From NCBI GenBank assembly GCA_023429995.1, contig JAEZCE010000034.1, positions 1-64,000 of the forward strand: a DNA stretch of 64,000 bases, read 5' to 3'. The notes beneath the pieces were generated by a model. It saw nothing but the letters and a program-made list of their open reading frames with translations, made no database searches and was not told the origin of the DNA. Position numbers and translations under genes: made by a program. This document shows, one piece after another, positions 1 through 9,111 of the stretch (position 1 is its first letter; each line of letters opens with the position of its first letter). This stretch comes from Bacillota bacterium. GTDB lineage: Bacteria > Bacillota > UBA4882 > UBA8346.

Positions 1-51
1 GGTGACGTTTTTTCAATACTTTTTTATAATTACTCAAAAAACATCCCTCCC

Positions 52-91
52 GAACGTTTGTTCATTATCATATTATCACGAACGTGCGTTC
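52..91. promoter_or_regulatory. Two tandem LexA (SOS) boxes
   Basis: Two 12-bp dyads, GAACGTTTGTTC (52-63) and GAACGTGCGTTC (80-91), both fit the Bacillota LexA/DinR pattern GAAC-N4-GTTC; the second also fits the extended CGAAC-RNRY-GTTC form. Their centres are 28 bp apart. On the minus strand a TATGATAAT-like -10 lies between them. A GGGAGG ribosome site and a TTG codon (35-37) follow, reading out of the left window edge, so the controlled gene is probably a leftward SOS gene outside the window. The rightward neighbour is a dead larB fragment and is unlikely to be the target. Confidence 0.65.
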
Positions 92-125
92 TTGTATAGG
101 CGTTCCTGAGTAAAATTTATAACCA

Positions 126-646
126 AATAATATTTTAGCAACCCGGGCCAGCGAAAAGATGTATCAAGCAGTAAAAGCTATCTGCGAAGAGGCCCAATAT
201 AACCCTTTGGGAAGAACCATCACCATCCGGAAGAGACAAGAAAATCTTACCGAGAGTTATATTGCTATTATTTCAGCAGGGACTTCCGATATGTCGGTTG
301 TGGAGAAGCAGCGGAGACAGCGAGTATTTTTGGAAACCGGGTGGAAAAAATCATGGATGTGGGAGTCGCCGGCATTCACCGTCTTTTTGCCAAAATGGAT
401 GTGATTCGGGGAGCAAAAGTTGTTATAGTCGTCGCCGGAATGGAAGGAGCGCTTGCCAGTGTTGTCGGCGGGCTGGTGGATAAACCCATTATTGCCGTAC
501 CTACAAGTGTTGGATACGGAGCCAATTTTGGCGGCCTTTCGGCTCTTTTATCCATGTTGAACAGCTGCGCCAGCGGTGTTAGCGTAGTGAATATCGATAA
601 TGGTTTCGGCGCGGACTATAATGCCAGTATTATTAATAAATTATGA
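126..646 (+). pseudogene. larB: larB-like (AIR carboxylase family) remnant, truncated and frameshifted
   Basis: The C-terminal half of a LarB/PurE-like protein is recognisable: ATRASEKMYQAVKAI, then IAIISAGTSD, then VGVAGIHRLFAKMD, VIVVAGMEGALASVVGG, TSVGYGANFGG and VVNIDNGFGA. LarB carboxylates and activates the nicotinate dinucleotide precursor of the nickel-pincer cofactor of lactate racemase. The reading frame changes near base 304. Restoring one base in gtggag-aagcagcgg joins the halves as VVEEAAETASIFGNRVEKIMD, so this is a single-base deletion. The N-terminal half (about 120 residues) is missing, with a stop just upstream at 120-122. No other lar gene is present. A dead fragment. Confidence 0.8.
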
Positions 647-746
647 ACGAAGGGCTGTCCCGAAAGGAAATCCGTATGCAAGCGCACGCATGACAAAGCG
701 TGTACAAACCAGAATATAATATTTTTATAACCCGCGAGAGGAAAAT

Positions 747-1856
747 ATGAAAAAGATGATTTTGTATTTTTTTAGCTTTTTGGTACTGTTTTGTGTTGGT
801 ATCTTTTTATTGATCAGCATTTATCCATCCTTTGGCGGAAACCCAACGAACGATCAAAAAAGAACTTTTCAAAGTTTAAAAAATTATGGCGCTGGAAAAT
901 TTGTCAACCAAGTTCCAATAAGGATGGGCCAAAGTCCATCGGATTTTTTATCCATGGTTAAGGATTCTCTAGTAGGCGGAAAAGACCGTAATCCGCCTGG
1001 CAAAATTGATATTTCCACCATCAATTGGAACCAAATTCAAAGTGAAAAAGATAGTTTAACTTGGCTGGGACACTCTGCTTTTCTACTTAGCATCGACAAT
1101 AAAAAGATCCTTCTGGACCCCATGTTGGGTCCGATTGCTTCACCGGTTCCATTGGTTGGAAGTAAACGGTATACCGGAGATATGTTGCATATTATTGATG
1201 AAATGCCGCTTATTGACGCAGTCTTTATTTCCCATGACCATTATGACCATTTAGATTATCAATCCATTCTAAAGTTAAAGGGTAAGACTGCACGCTTTTT
1301 TGTTCCGCTCGGTGTAAGTTCTCATTTGATTCGCTGGGGAGTTGCCAAAGAAAAAATTACCGAATTCAATTGGTGGGATGAAAAGAAGTATCAAGGTTTG
1401 ACCGTTGCATTCACACCATCCAGACATTTTTCAGGAAGAACACCTTTCAATTTCAACACTACCTTGTGGGGCGGCTGGGTTATTCTCGGAAAAAATAACC
1501 ATCTCTACACCAGCGGAGATGGTGGATACGGCAGCCACTTTAAGGAAATTGGAAATCAATACGGGCCATTTGATATATCCCTACTGGATGGCGGTCAATA
1601 CGACCAACGTTGGCCTTCTGTCCATATGACGCCGGAAGAAGCTGTTCAGGTTCACCTCGATGTAAGGGGTAAAAATATGATGTTGATGCATTGGGGGGGG
1701 TTTACATTGGCTTTTCATGGTTGGAAAGAACCTATCGAACGGGCCTTGAAGGCGGCTCAGAAAGAAAACGTTAACCTCATAGCCCCGAAAATAGGAGAAA
1801 CGGTTTTCTTCGATGCCGACCTATCCGCTCATACCTCTCCATGGTGGAATCTCTAA
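747..1856 (+). CDS. UlaG/NAPE-PLD-like metallo-beta-lactamase-fold hydrolase
   Basis: A 369-residue protein with one N-terminal hydrophobic segment (about residues 4-26), so probably membrane-anchored with the catalytic domain outside. The domain carries the metallo-beta-lactamase-fold metal motif SHDHYDHLDY (HxHxDH) and later metal-binding histidines (TPSRHFSGR, MLMHWGGF). The layout fits the UlaG/N-acyl-phosphatidylethanolamine phospholipase D-like branch (YP_lactonase/MBL-fold hydrolases), not true beta-lactamases. The substrate cannot be told from sequence. The start has a GAGAGGA site 7-8 bases upstream. It stands alone, with no clear partner. Confidence 0.8.
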   Translation: MKKMILYFFSFLVLFCVGIFLLISIYPSFGGNPTNDQKRTFQSLKNYGAGKFVNQVPIRMGQSPSDFLSMVKDSLVGGKDRNPPGKIDISTINWNQIQSEKDSLTWLGHSAFLLSIDNKKILLDPMLGPIASPVPLVGSKRYTGDMLHIIDEMPLIDAVFISHDHYDHLDYQSILKLKGKTARFFVPLGVSSHLIRWGVAKEKITEFNWWDEKKYQGLTVAFTPSRHFSGRTPFNFNTTLWGGWVILGKNNHLYTSGDGGYGSHFKEIGNQYGPFDISLLDGGQYDQRWPSVHMTPEEAVQVHLDVRGKNMMLMHWGGFTLAFHGWKEPIERALKAAQKENVNLIAPKIGETVFFDADLSAHTSPWWNL

Positions 1857-2030
1857 TTTGGATAGTGTTCATAACCAGCTTTTACCATGTCATGCAGGGA
1901 TCACCGAAAATAGATAGCGAAGTATCAATATAAAAATTTTTAAAAATTTTCTTGACTCTGAGTGAACTTCATGTTGTATGATAAAAATGAAATACATCTC
2001 GGTAGACAATTATTTGAAGGGGGGCAAAAA

Positions 2031-3089
2031 ATGAAAGGATTAAAAAATACCAAAGTGCTCCGCATATCGATTTTCTTTTTAATTTGTGTCGGAGTGTGCG
2101 CAGGTTTCTCTTTGCTGTACAATTTTGTAGGCGGAAGTTCCGTTTCAGCAAGTACTTCCAGTCCGGGAAAAACAGCTTCCGAGAATTCAAAATTACAACC
2201 AGCCGCATTGAAAGAACTTCCCAAGGTCTATATGACGACCGATATAAGTCCTACCGGATTAGATGTGGTTTATAAAGCTTTAGGACGCAAGTTGCCGGGA
2301 AAAGTCGCGGTAAAACTCAGCACCGGAGAACCCGGAGGTCATTACTTCCTTTCACCGAATCTGATCAAAGATCTGGTCAAGTCGGTAAACGGTACGATTG
2401 TCGAATGCAATACCGCCTACGGAGGTCAGCGGGCCAGTACGGCTATGCATAAACAGGTAGCAAAGGATCATGGCTTTACTGCAATAGCGCCTGTTGACAT
2501 CATGGATGAGGAAGGATCCATGAGTCTGCCCTTTCCTAACGGTAAAAATATCAAAGAAGATTTTGTCGGATCGCATTTTGCAAAATACGATTCCGTTTTG
2601 GTTCTTTCACATTTCAAAGGACACACCATGGGCGGGTTCGGCGGCGCAATCAAGAACATCTCGATCGGTATCGCATCCTCCAACGGCAAAAATTGGATTC
2701 ACACCGCCGGCACCAGCAAGACTGACTTTTTCATTGCTTTCAGTACGCCTCAGAACGCTTTTTTAGAATCGATGGCGGAAGCGGCGGGAGCCGTTATGAA
2801 CAAGATGGGTAATAATATTTTATATATCAGCGTGATGAATAACCTGTCCGTCGATTGCGACTGTGACAGTCATCCCGCTCCTCCGGAAATGAAAGATATC
2901 GGTATTTTAGCTTCACTTGATCCGGTAGCGCTGGATAAAGCCTGCGTTGACCTGGTATATTCGGCTGATCTCAAAGAAAGTAAATCATTAAGAGAACGAA
3001 TGGAGTCCAGAAACGGTCTCCATACCCTCGATCATGCCGAAGCGCTGGGACTGGGCAGCCAAAAGTACACTTTGGTAAAAATTAATTAA
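2031..3089 (+). CDS. DUF362 family protein, membrane-anchored
   Basis: The ATG at 2031 is chosen because AAGGGGGG lies 7 bases upstream; an upstream in-frame ATG at 1962 has no such site. The product has an N-terminal hydrophobic segment (residues about 8-30), then a DUF362 domain with STGEPGGHYFLSP, LSHFKGHTMGGFGGAIKN and a CDCDSH cysteine pair near the C-terminal third, ending with the family-typical AEALGLGSQKY. DUF362 proteins often accompany ferredoxins; this copy has no 4Fe-4S ferredoxin domain of its own. The stop overlaps the start of the permease at 3089, so the two are co-transcribed. Biochemical role unknown. Confidence 0.8.
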   Translation: MKGLKNTKVLRISIFFLICVGVCAGFSLLYNFVGGSSVSASTSSPGKTASENSKLQPAALKELPKVYMTTDISPTGLDVVYKALGRKLPGKVAVKLSTGEPGGHYFLSPNLIKDLVKSVNGTIVECNTAYGGQRASTAMHKQVAKDHGFTAIAPVDIMDEEGSMSLPFPNGKNIKEDFVGSHFAKYDSVLVLSHFKGHTMGGFGGAIKNISIGIASSNGKNWIHTAGTSKTDFFIAFSTPQNAFLESMAEAAGAVMNKMGNNILYISVMNNLSVDCDCDSHPAPPEMKDIGILASLDPVALDKACVDLVYSADLKESKSLRERMESRNGLHTLDHAEALGLGSQKYTLVKIN

Positions 3090-3979
3090 TGATTGATTTA
3101 TTCAAACGGGAATTAATTTACCTTTTCTATTATCTTAACGTCCAGATCGAACAAATAGTTTTTTACTGGGGTTTGGGAATTTTACTCGGTTCGTTCGTTT
3201 CGGTATTCGTCAAGGGAAAAATCCACTCCCTATTTTTGAACCTCGAGAATAAACATCTTGGGGTTTTTGGAATCATTCCTGCCAGCTTGCTTGGAATTGT
3301 TTCACCTCTTTGTATGTATGGAACGATACCGATTACAGCTTCATTTTCGGAGAAAGGCATGCGGGACGATTGGCTGGCGGCATTCATGATGTCTTCCATG
3401 CTGCTCAATCCGCAATTACTGATTTACAGTGCCGCACTGGGTAAACAAATGTTTGTGCTTCGTTTGGTTTTCTGTTTTTTGGGCGGCGTTTGTGCCGGGC
3501 TATGTGTAAGGTTTTTTTTCCATGGAAAGCCTTTTTTCTTCTTTGCGAAACTGGATGAACCGGGAAACCGTGATACCCGGCCGAACATTATCACGCGTCT
3601 AATGTTCAATATTTGGAGAAATATAAAAGCGACCGGACCCTATTTTTTACTTGGGATTGTATTAACTGCTCTGTATCAGCGATATGTGCCGCAGGAATGG
3701 GTGGCAAACTTATTCGGTTTTGGAGTTCTTATAGCCGCTACCCTTGGTGTACCGCTTTATGTTTGCGGCGGCGGAACCATACCGCTACTGGCAGAATGGC
3801 TGCAAAATGGGATGAGTCCGGGAAGCGCCGTTGCTTTCATGTTATCAGGACCGGCAACAAAAATAACTAATTTAAGTGCGTTAAAGATATTGTTTCATTC
3901 AAAACACTTCATTTTCTACCTTGGATATGTTCTTCTATTTGCTTTTGTTTCAGGGTTGTTAGTCGATGCCATATTTTAA
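3089..3979 (+). CDS. ArsP/DUF318-type permease
   Basis: A 296-residue polytopic membrane protein. Two internally related blocks are visible: GIVSPLCMYGTIPITASF...MMSSMLLNPQL and VPLYVCGGGTIPLLAEW...FMLSGPATKITN. This is the repeat typical of the predicted-permease family PF03773 (ArsP_1), with conserved Cys-x-Gly/Met-Gly-Thr-Ile-Pro motifs. Family members include ArsP, an exporter of trivalent organoarsenicals, but substrate is unknown for most. It overlaps the DUF362 gene by one base (TAATG arrangement), implying translational coupling. Confidence 0.8.
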   Translation: MIDLFKRELIYLFYYLNVQIEQIVFYWGLGILLGSFVSVFVKGKIHSLFLNLENKHLGVFGIIPASLLGIVSPLCMYGTIPITASFSEKGMRDDWLAAFMMSSMLLNPQLLIYSAALGKQMFVLRLVFCFLGGVCAGLCVRFFFHGKPFFFFAKLDEPGNRDTRPNIITRLMFNIWRNIKATGPYFLLGIVLTALYQRYVPQEWVANLFGFGVLIAATLGVPLYVCGGGTIPLLAEWLQNGMSPGSAVAFMLSGPATKITNLSALKILFHSKHFIFYLGYVLLFAFVSGLLVDAIF

Positions 3980-4051
3980 ATAGTTGGTTTTATAGAGGCA
4001 TTGATCCAAAACGGGGAAGTTTATACCGAACTTGTCAGAACGCGGGGGGAC

Positions 4052-4290
4052 GTTCATTGAGCGGACATTGTTCCCCTTGTTCAAAAAGGATCGATATTTG
4101 CATTAGTCAACAAGTATTTAGATTTGGCATTAATTCAAGAAGATGTTCCCGAAACATTGATGAACCATTGTGCCCTGTTGGGACATCAGGCCGGCGAGTG
4201 CATAGGATGCGGGTTATGTATAAAAACTGTCCTTTTTGTGTGGATATCGCAAATAAGACGAGACAGGCAGTTGAAGTATTTGGTAATTAA
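4052..4290 (+). pseudogene. C-terminal ferredoxin domain of a 4Fe-4S aldo/keto reductase, frameshifted remnant
   Basis: Three pieces in different frames line up with the C-terminal di-cluster tail of clostridial ferredoxin-type aldo/keto reductases. They are SGHCSPCSKRIDI (4052-4100), LALIQEDVPETLMNHCALLGHQAGECIGCGLCIK (4115-4230, two adjacent stretches in one frame) and MYKNCPFCVDI...RQAVEVFGN (4215-4290). Reading through needs at least two frameshifts, and the catalytic barrel is absent. Non-functional. Confidence 0.7.
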
Positions 4291-4687
4291 GCGGGGTGGA
4301 GCAGGCAAAAAGAGAAATCCGGCAGGGTTACAAACCTGTATTAAAATCTAAAGTCGATGCTCTTGGATCTATGGCACTATATTTGTAGGTTCTCCAAAAG
4401 CAAAGAAACCTTGAACGATGCAGTGACGCAGTAGATGCCCTATGCCCTTGTTAACATTATGGACATTAAAACCCGGGATGCAGCCTTTAAATTCCAGCTT
4501 TTGGGCTTTCAGTTCATATGAACTTTATATTGCATTTTGGAGACAATATGTTATACTGTTATTAAATTCTTCATTTAACATTTATTTTTCATGGACATGT
4601 GGATAATATATCGGGGACGAATCAGAAAGAAATATGCGGGTGAAAACAGTTTACAACATGATGCGTCTCTATTTATTTTGGAAAAAC

Positions 4688-4701
4688 TGAAAACGATTGC
4701 A
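4688..4701 (+). promoter_or_regulatory. LacI-family operator, site 1 (TGAAAACGATTGCA)
   Basis: TGAAAACGATTGCA is identical to the site at 13883-13896 and differs from the CcpA cre consensus TGWAANCGNTNWCA at one position. The central CG is typical of LacI-family operators. It lies about 460 bases before livK. The LacI-type regulator at 12002 is the natural candidate to bind it; global CcpA control is the alternative. Confidence 0.55.
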
Positions 4702-4974
4702 ATTAATTTGCCTTTCGATCAATTCCGGATTTACTGAAAGTTATCTGTCATTTTTTTTAAAAGATTCAGCCGTTCAATGGTGTTTTTTAGGTCGTATATT
4801 CGGAAATGGTTTGGTTTTTTTTGCAAACCTTATCATTTTAATGAATTTTACAAATGATTTTTTATGATAGAAGCCGGGATGGTTATTTCAATCAAAGCAT
4901 GGGAAACTTAGGATACATGGGATTTCCAGCGTATTCGATTAAGTACGAGGGACAATGCTTTTAATTTCCACTTT

Positions 4975-4988
4975 TGCAATCGATTTCA
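4975..4988 (-). promoter_or_regulatory. LacI-family operator, site 2
   Basis: On the minus strand it reads TGAAATCGATTGCA, one base different from site 1 and a 13-of-14 fit to the cre pattern. It is about 170 bases upstream of the livK start. Multiple sites flanking a promoter suggest looping or cooperative binding. Confidence 0.5.
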
Positions 4989-5159
4989 AAAATATTTGAT
5001 TCCTGACATTCAATATTTCATTATAGCGATAATATTTAAGCTATTGAATTCTTGTCCCTGATTTCTGATCACAATTTGGAAAGGAGGTTTTTCGCAAATT
5101 CTAAGTGCCAGTGTTTTAGTTAACGGATGAAAATAAATACATGAACAAGGGGTGCAAGC

Positions 5160-6335
5160 GTGAAAAAGAGTCACTTATTAAGTATTACAATTTTAGTTCT
5201 CATTGCAATCGTTTCCATTTCTTACCTTGGCCCATCCGGTATGGCTTCTGCTGCTAACAAGGGTGAAATTTTAATTGGGTGTTTGCAGGATACGACCGGA
5301 GTAACTTCTATCCTTGGTAAAATGATCGAGTCCGGCGCTAAATGGGCGGTTGATGAAATCAACAGCCAAGGAGGAATTAAAGGACGAAAAGTCAAGTTGG
5401 TCTCCTACGATACAAAAGGTGAAGTTCAGGAAGCAATTAGCGCTTTCACTCGTATGGTTACGAAAGACAAGGTCAGTGCGATTATTGGCCCGCCGGTAGC
5501 GAATATTGGGATTGCCATCGCTCCAATTTCGGAGCAGTATAATGTGCCGGTCCTGGGATTTGCCATGGACAACCGGGCAACCATCAAAGGCAATGGCCAA
5601 CCCTATAAGAATATGTTTTTGCTCCAACCTTCCTCCGATCAGCAGGGTGATATCATGGCCCATTATGCTGTCCAGGAAAAACAATTCAAAAATTTCGGCA
5701 TCATTTACAATCAATCCAACGCTTATTCATTATCGCTGGTCGAGGCATTCAAGAGAACCCTTAAAGGGCTCAATGGCGCTTCGATCAAAGCGGAAGTTCC
5801 TTACCAAGCCAATGATAAAGATTTTAAAACCTTGCTCAGCAAGATTAATTCGGCAAAAGTCGACGTGATTTATGCTCCCAACTATACCCAGGAATTGGTG
5901 CTTATTGTACAGCAAGCAAGAGCGATCGGATATGATGGCCCAATCATCTGTGGGCTGGATGCGGCGCCTCCATTTCTCGATCTGACGGGTCCGGAAGCCG
6001 ATGGCGTTGTCTATATCAACAACATCACGGATAATGATCCTAAGGTTCAAGAGATCTCCAAAGAATATAAGGAAAAAAACCGTAATAACCCCACCAATAA
6101 ATTTTTCTTGGGATATGACGTTGTCAATGCGTTGAGTCAGATTATCGGTAAGGTTGGCGACAATCCAACGAAAATCCAAAAAGCAGTTGAAAATCTCAAA
6201 GCATATCCCGGCGTTACCGGCGATATCACCATCAACCCGAAAACGCACCAAACCAAGGGACTATCTATGTATATGCATGAAATCAAAGCTCAGAAGAATA
6301 CCTTTATCAAAAAATATTCGGTTCCCGAGAAATAA
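5160..6335 (+). CDS. livK: Branched-chain-type ABC transporter substrate-binding protein
   Basis: A 391-residue extracytoplasmic solute-binding protein of the LivK (periplasmic binding protein type I) family. It has a GTG start preceded by AAGGGG, a Sec signal peptide ending near SGMASA-AN, and no lipobox cysteine. The mature protein opens with GEILIGCLQDTTG and has SGAKWAVDEINSQGGIKG and IIGPPVANIGIAIAPI, typical of the family. Liv-type systems import not only leucine/isoleucine/valine but also aromatic and hydroxy acids. Here the following catabolic genes argue for a sugar-acid or polyhydroxy-carboxylate ligand (inference). A LacI-type operator lies inside the signal-peptide coding region (5204-5217). 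Confidence 0.9.
   Translation: MKKSHLLSITILVLIAIVSISYLGPSGMASAANKGEILIGCLQDTTGVTSILGKMIESGAKWAVDEINSQGGIKGRKVKLVSYDTKGEVQEAISAFTRMVTKDKVSAIIGPPVANIGIAIAPISEQYNVPVLGFAMDNRATIKGNGQPYKNMFLLQPSSDQQGDIMAHYAVQEKQFKNFGIIYNQSNAYSLSLVEAFKRTLKGLNGASIKAEVPYQANDKDFKTLLSKINSAKVDVIYAPNYTQELVLIVQQARAIGYDGPIICGLDAAPPFLDLTGPEADGVVYINNITDNDPKVQEISKEYKEKNRNNPTNKFFLGYDVVNALSQIIGKVGDNPTKIQKAVENLKAYPGVTGDITINPKTHQTKGLSMYMHEIKAQKNTFIKKYSVPEK
5204..5217 (-). promoter_or_regulatory. LacI-family operator, site 3 (inside livK)
   Basis: The minus strand reads TGGAAACGATTGCA, differing from site 1 by one base. It is about 45 bases into the livK coding region, a position where cre/LacI roadblock sites are known in Bacillota. 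Coding constraint could produce this by chance, but three like sites within 530 bases make that less likely. Confidence 0.4.
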
Positions 6336-6407
6336 ACCAAGATAATTGGATCTAAAAAGTTAATCGATCATATAAAGCTGTTTCTAAAAGGAACCGAAAT
6401 CTCAATT

Positions 6408-6444
6408 GCTGGCCTATCCGATATAGAATATCGGATAGGCCAGC
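6408..6444 (+). other. Perfect 17-bp hairpin between livK and livH
   Basis: The arms at 6408-6424 and 6428-6444 are exact reverse complements with a 3-base loop. No T-run follows, so this is not a classical terminator. Its place after the binding-protein gene suggests a transcript-stabilising or partial attenuation stem that keeps livK mRNA in excess over permease mRNA, as known for other ABC operons. Confidence 0.65.
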
Positions 6445-6565
6445 TCAAGAACAACCGGCTAAAAGTGGTTGTTGAGATAATCATCGCACAGTCACTTTGA
6501 CAAAGGATGACAGTTCAACAGAGGATTTTCTTTTGGAATAGCTGGCTATGGATAAAGGAGAAGAC

Positions 6566-7438
6566 ATGTCGCTGCAAATACTGATTAACGGGCTAGCGCT
6601 TGGATCCGTCTACGCGCTGATATCAGTGGGATTCGCTTTGATATTTAATGTTTTAAAATTTTCTAATTTTTCACATGGCGCTTTAATGATGTTGAGCGCT
6701 TTCATCGGTTATTATGTTTCTGCCAAAACCGGTTGGTCGCTTTTTCCGGTAATCATCGTCTCCATGACTGCAGGAGGATTGGTTGCGCTTTTAGGTGAGC
6801 TGATTGCGTTCAGAAAAATAACTCTGCGGAATACATCCCCCATCTATTATTTTGTATCGTCGATTACTTTAGGCACTTTATATGAAGCCATCGTTACCAT
6901 TTGTGTCGGTCCCAATTTTTATAACTACCCGCGTTTTTTTAAAAACCCAGTCATTAAATTGGGAGATATTGTAATTTCAACCTCTGATTTTATTATGTTC
7001 GTTATTTCAACTTCAGCCTTGTTTTTACTGGTTATACTGATTCAGAAAACCAGACTGGGTAGGGGGCTGCGAGCGGTTTCCTTTGAGAGGGAAACAGCCG
7101 GCCTTATGGGAATCGATTCCATCCGGATTATTCAATTTGCTTTTTTGCTCTCCGGTGCTTTGGGAGGACTAGCCGGCGTATTTTTAGGAATTAATTATAC
7201 CTTGTATCCCCAGCTTGGCAATCTAGTGGTGAAAGGCTTTATTGCTTCGGTTATCGGAGGACTCGGCAGTATTTCGGGCGCGGTAATCGGCGCATTTTTA
7301 CTTGGATTGGTGGAAACTTCGCTGATCGCCTTTATTGGTACGGCTTATACACCTGTATTTACCTTCCTGATTATGTTGCTCTTTTTAATCATTCGTCCCC
7401 GGGGTATTGCAGGTTCAAATATTCAAGAAAAGGCATAA
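6566..7438 (+). CDS. livH: Branched-chain-type ABC transporter permease
   Basis: A LivH-family inner-membrane permease. The ATG at 6566 is preferred over the in-frame ATG at 6548 because AAAGGAG lies just upstream of it and the protein then opens with MSLQILINGLALGSVYALIS, the usual family start. Several hydrophobic segments follow, and the EAA-like loop is recognisable around RGLRAVSFERETAGLMGID. It pairs with LivM to form the channel of the LivKHMGF importer. An adjacent downstream gene follows 34 bases later. Confidence 0.9.
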   Translation: MSLQILINGLALGSVYALISVGFALIFNVLKFSNFSHGALMMLSAFIGYYVSAKTGWSLFPVIIVSMTAGGLVALLGELIAFRKITLRNTSPIYYFVSSITLGTLYEAIVTICVGPNFYNYPRFFKNPVIKLGDIVISTSDFIMFVISTSALFLLVILIQKTRLGRGLRAVSFERETAGLMGIDSIRIIQFAFLLSGALGGLAGVFLGINYTLYPQLGNLVVKGFIASVIGGLGSISGAVIGAFLLGLVETSLIAFIGTAYTPVFTFLIMLLFLIIRPRGIAGSNIQEKA

Positions 7439-7472
7439 AGAAAGAAATGGCCTAAAAGTTAGGAGAAATTCA

Positions 7473-8348
7473 ATGGAATTTTATCTTTCGATTCTTACTT
7501 TTGCTTTTATATCCATTATTTCAGTGGTCGGGGTCTATGTGCTTACCGGTTTGACAGGTATGTTTTCTTTGGGACAGGGCGCCTTTATGGCGATTGGCGC
7601 GTATGTTTCGGCGTCGCTGGTGGTAAAAGCGGGATTACCCTTTGGAATTGCCGCAATATTAGCCATAGCCGTCAGTATTTTGGTCGGTTTTATTGTGGGT
7701 TTGCCAATTATCCGTTTAAGACGGGATTATATTTCCTTGGTTACATTGGGATTTGGAGAGGCAATCACTGCTTTGCTCAATCAGACGGTATCGATTACCG
7801 GCGGGGCCAATGGTTTTTCGGGAATCCCCAAAACAACGACTTTTTTATTGACTTTGATTTCGATTATCGTTTGTATGGCTATGGTGGCTTATTTCAAAAA
7901 ATCGAAATTCGGAAGACAATGTATCGCCCTGAGAAGTGATGAACTTGCGGCGAAGGCGATGGGGATCAACGTGCCCCGTATCAAGATGACCGTTTTTCTG
8001 TTCTCGGTTGGGTTAACAGCCTATGCCGGTGTTTTATATGCTTTTTATACAACCTATGTCGAACCCGGGTTGTTTGGGTGGAGGAAAAGCGCCGAATGGG
8101 TGATTATGGTGTTTTTCGGCGGTGTCAACAGTTTGACGGGAGCGGTTTTTTCTACATTGATACTCACCGTACTTCCTGAAACTTTGCGTTTTGCCTCCCA
8201 ATACAGAATGGTGTTTTATGCCGTATTAGTGTTATTGATCATCAATTATAAGCCGGCCGGATTATTTGGTGAATGGGAATTGTCTTATCAAAACATCAAA
8301 AAACTTTTCGCGGGTAAAAGAAGGGAAGAAAAAAGAAATGTTACTTGA
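7473..8348 (+). CDS. livM: Branched-chain-type ABC transporter permease
   Basis: A LivM-family permease. The ATG at 7473 has TAGGAG 8 bases upstream; earlier in-frame codons overlap livH and lack a site. It has the typical GLTGMFSLGQGAFMAIGAY segment and the loop FGRQCIALRSDELAAKAMGIN that contacts the ATPases. Its end overlaps livG by 11 bases, so translation is coupled. Confidence 0.9.
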   Translation: MEFYLSILTFAFISIISVVGVYVLTGLTGMFSLGQGAFMAIGAYVSASLVVKAGLPFGIAAILAIAVSILVGFIVGLPIIRLRRDYISLVTLGFGEAITALLNQTVSITGGANGFSGIPKTTTFLLTLISIIVCMAMVAYFKKSKFGRQCIALRSDELAAKAMGINVPRIKMTVFLFSVGLTAYAGVLYAFYTTYVEPGLFGWRKSAEWVIMVFFGGVNSLTGAVFSTLILTVLPETLRFASQYRMVFYAVLVLLIINYKPAGLFGEWELSYQNIKKLFAGKRREEKRNVT

Positions 8349-9111
8349 GCTGAAAAATGTCAGTAAAAATTTTGGTGGTGTCAATGCCATTATTGACTTT
8401 TCCCTCACGGCCGACAAGGGCGATATTACGGGTATCATTGGTCCCAATGGGGCCGGCAAGACAACGATATTTAATGTGATTTCCGGCGTGTACCCTGCAA
8501 GTTCCGGTGAAGTATTTTTGAATGATCTCAATATCACCAAAATGGAACAATATAAAATTGCGAAGCTCGGTATTTCACGAACTTTTCAGAACATCAGATT
8601 ATTTAAGGGCTTAACGGTCTTGGAAAATGTGATGTGCGCATTTGATGCGTTTTCGCACTATTCGGTTTTCGAAAGCTTTTTCCCCTCACCCAGAAGATTA
8701 AGAGAAGAAAAACGCGGCCGCGAACTATGCGAGCATCTTCTGGAGGTCGTTGATTTAATTGATTATAAAAACGAGCGCCCGGAAAATTTGGCTTATGGTC
8801 TGCAAAGGCGGCTTGAAATTGCCCGGGGACTTGTATGTAACCCGAAGGTTTTTTTGCTGGATGAACCCGCAGCGGGTTTGAATCCGACCGAAGTTGGAGA
8901 ATTGACCGAGCTTATAGCCGGGTTAAGCAAAAGATACGGGTTTGCCATTTTATTGATTGAGCATCGTTTGGAGTTGGTCATGGGACTTTCCCATCGAATT
9001 TACGTGCAGAACTTTGGAAATACCATTGCTGCCGGAACACCGAGTGAAATTCGTGCCAACCCTGAGGTTATTAAAGCATACCTTGGTGAAGAGGAGGGTT
9101 GCGGATGCTGA
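8338..9111 (+). CDS. livG: Branched-chain-type ABC transporter ATPase
   Basis: LivG-type ATPase of 257 residues, starting at the ATG at 8338 inside the livM end. Walker A is GPNGAGKT, the signature-equivalent is LAYGLQRRLEIARGL and Walker B is VFLLDEPAAGL. The family-typical longer insert between Walker A and signature (about residues 95-130) distinguishes LivG from LivF. It ends with the LivG-like AYLGEEEGCGC. Confidence 0.9.
   Translation: MLLELKNVSKNFGGVNAIIDFSLTADKGDITGIIGPNGAGKTTIFNVISGVYPASSGEVFLNDLNITKMEQYKIAKLGISRTFQNIRLFKGLTVLENVMCAFDAFSHYSVFESFFPSPRRLREEKRGRELCEHLLEVVDLIDYKNERPENLAYGLQRRLEIARGLVCNPKVFLLDEPAAGLNPTEVGELTELIAGLSKRYGFAILLIEHRLELVMGLSHRIYVQNFGNTIAAGTPSEIRANPEVIKAYLGEEEGCGC

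Larger units (their letters stand above)
4351..5159. other. Long intergenic region upstream of livK with LacI-type operators
   Basis: About 800 bases without a convincing gene between the dead aldo/keto reductase and livK. It is AT-rich and holds two LacI/CcpA-type operator dyads (4688-4701 and 4975-4988, listed separately). A strong GAAAGGAGG ribosome site at about 5079-5087 has no ATG, GTG or TTG at a suitable distance, so it may be a relic of a lost gene start. No RNA gene or riboswitch was recognised. Confidence 0.5.

Noticed and set aside
5730..6251. Long minus-strand open frame opposite livK
   Set aside because: Shadow of a strongly recognised gene; no ribosome site or family resemblance.
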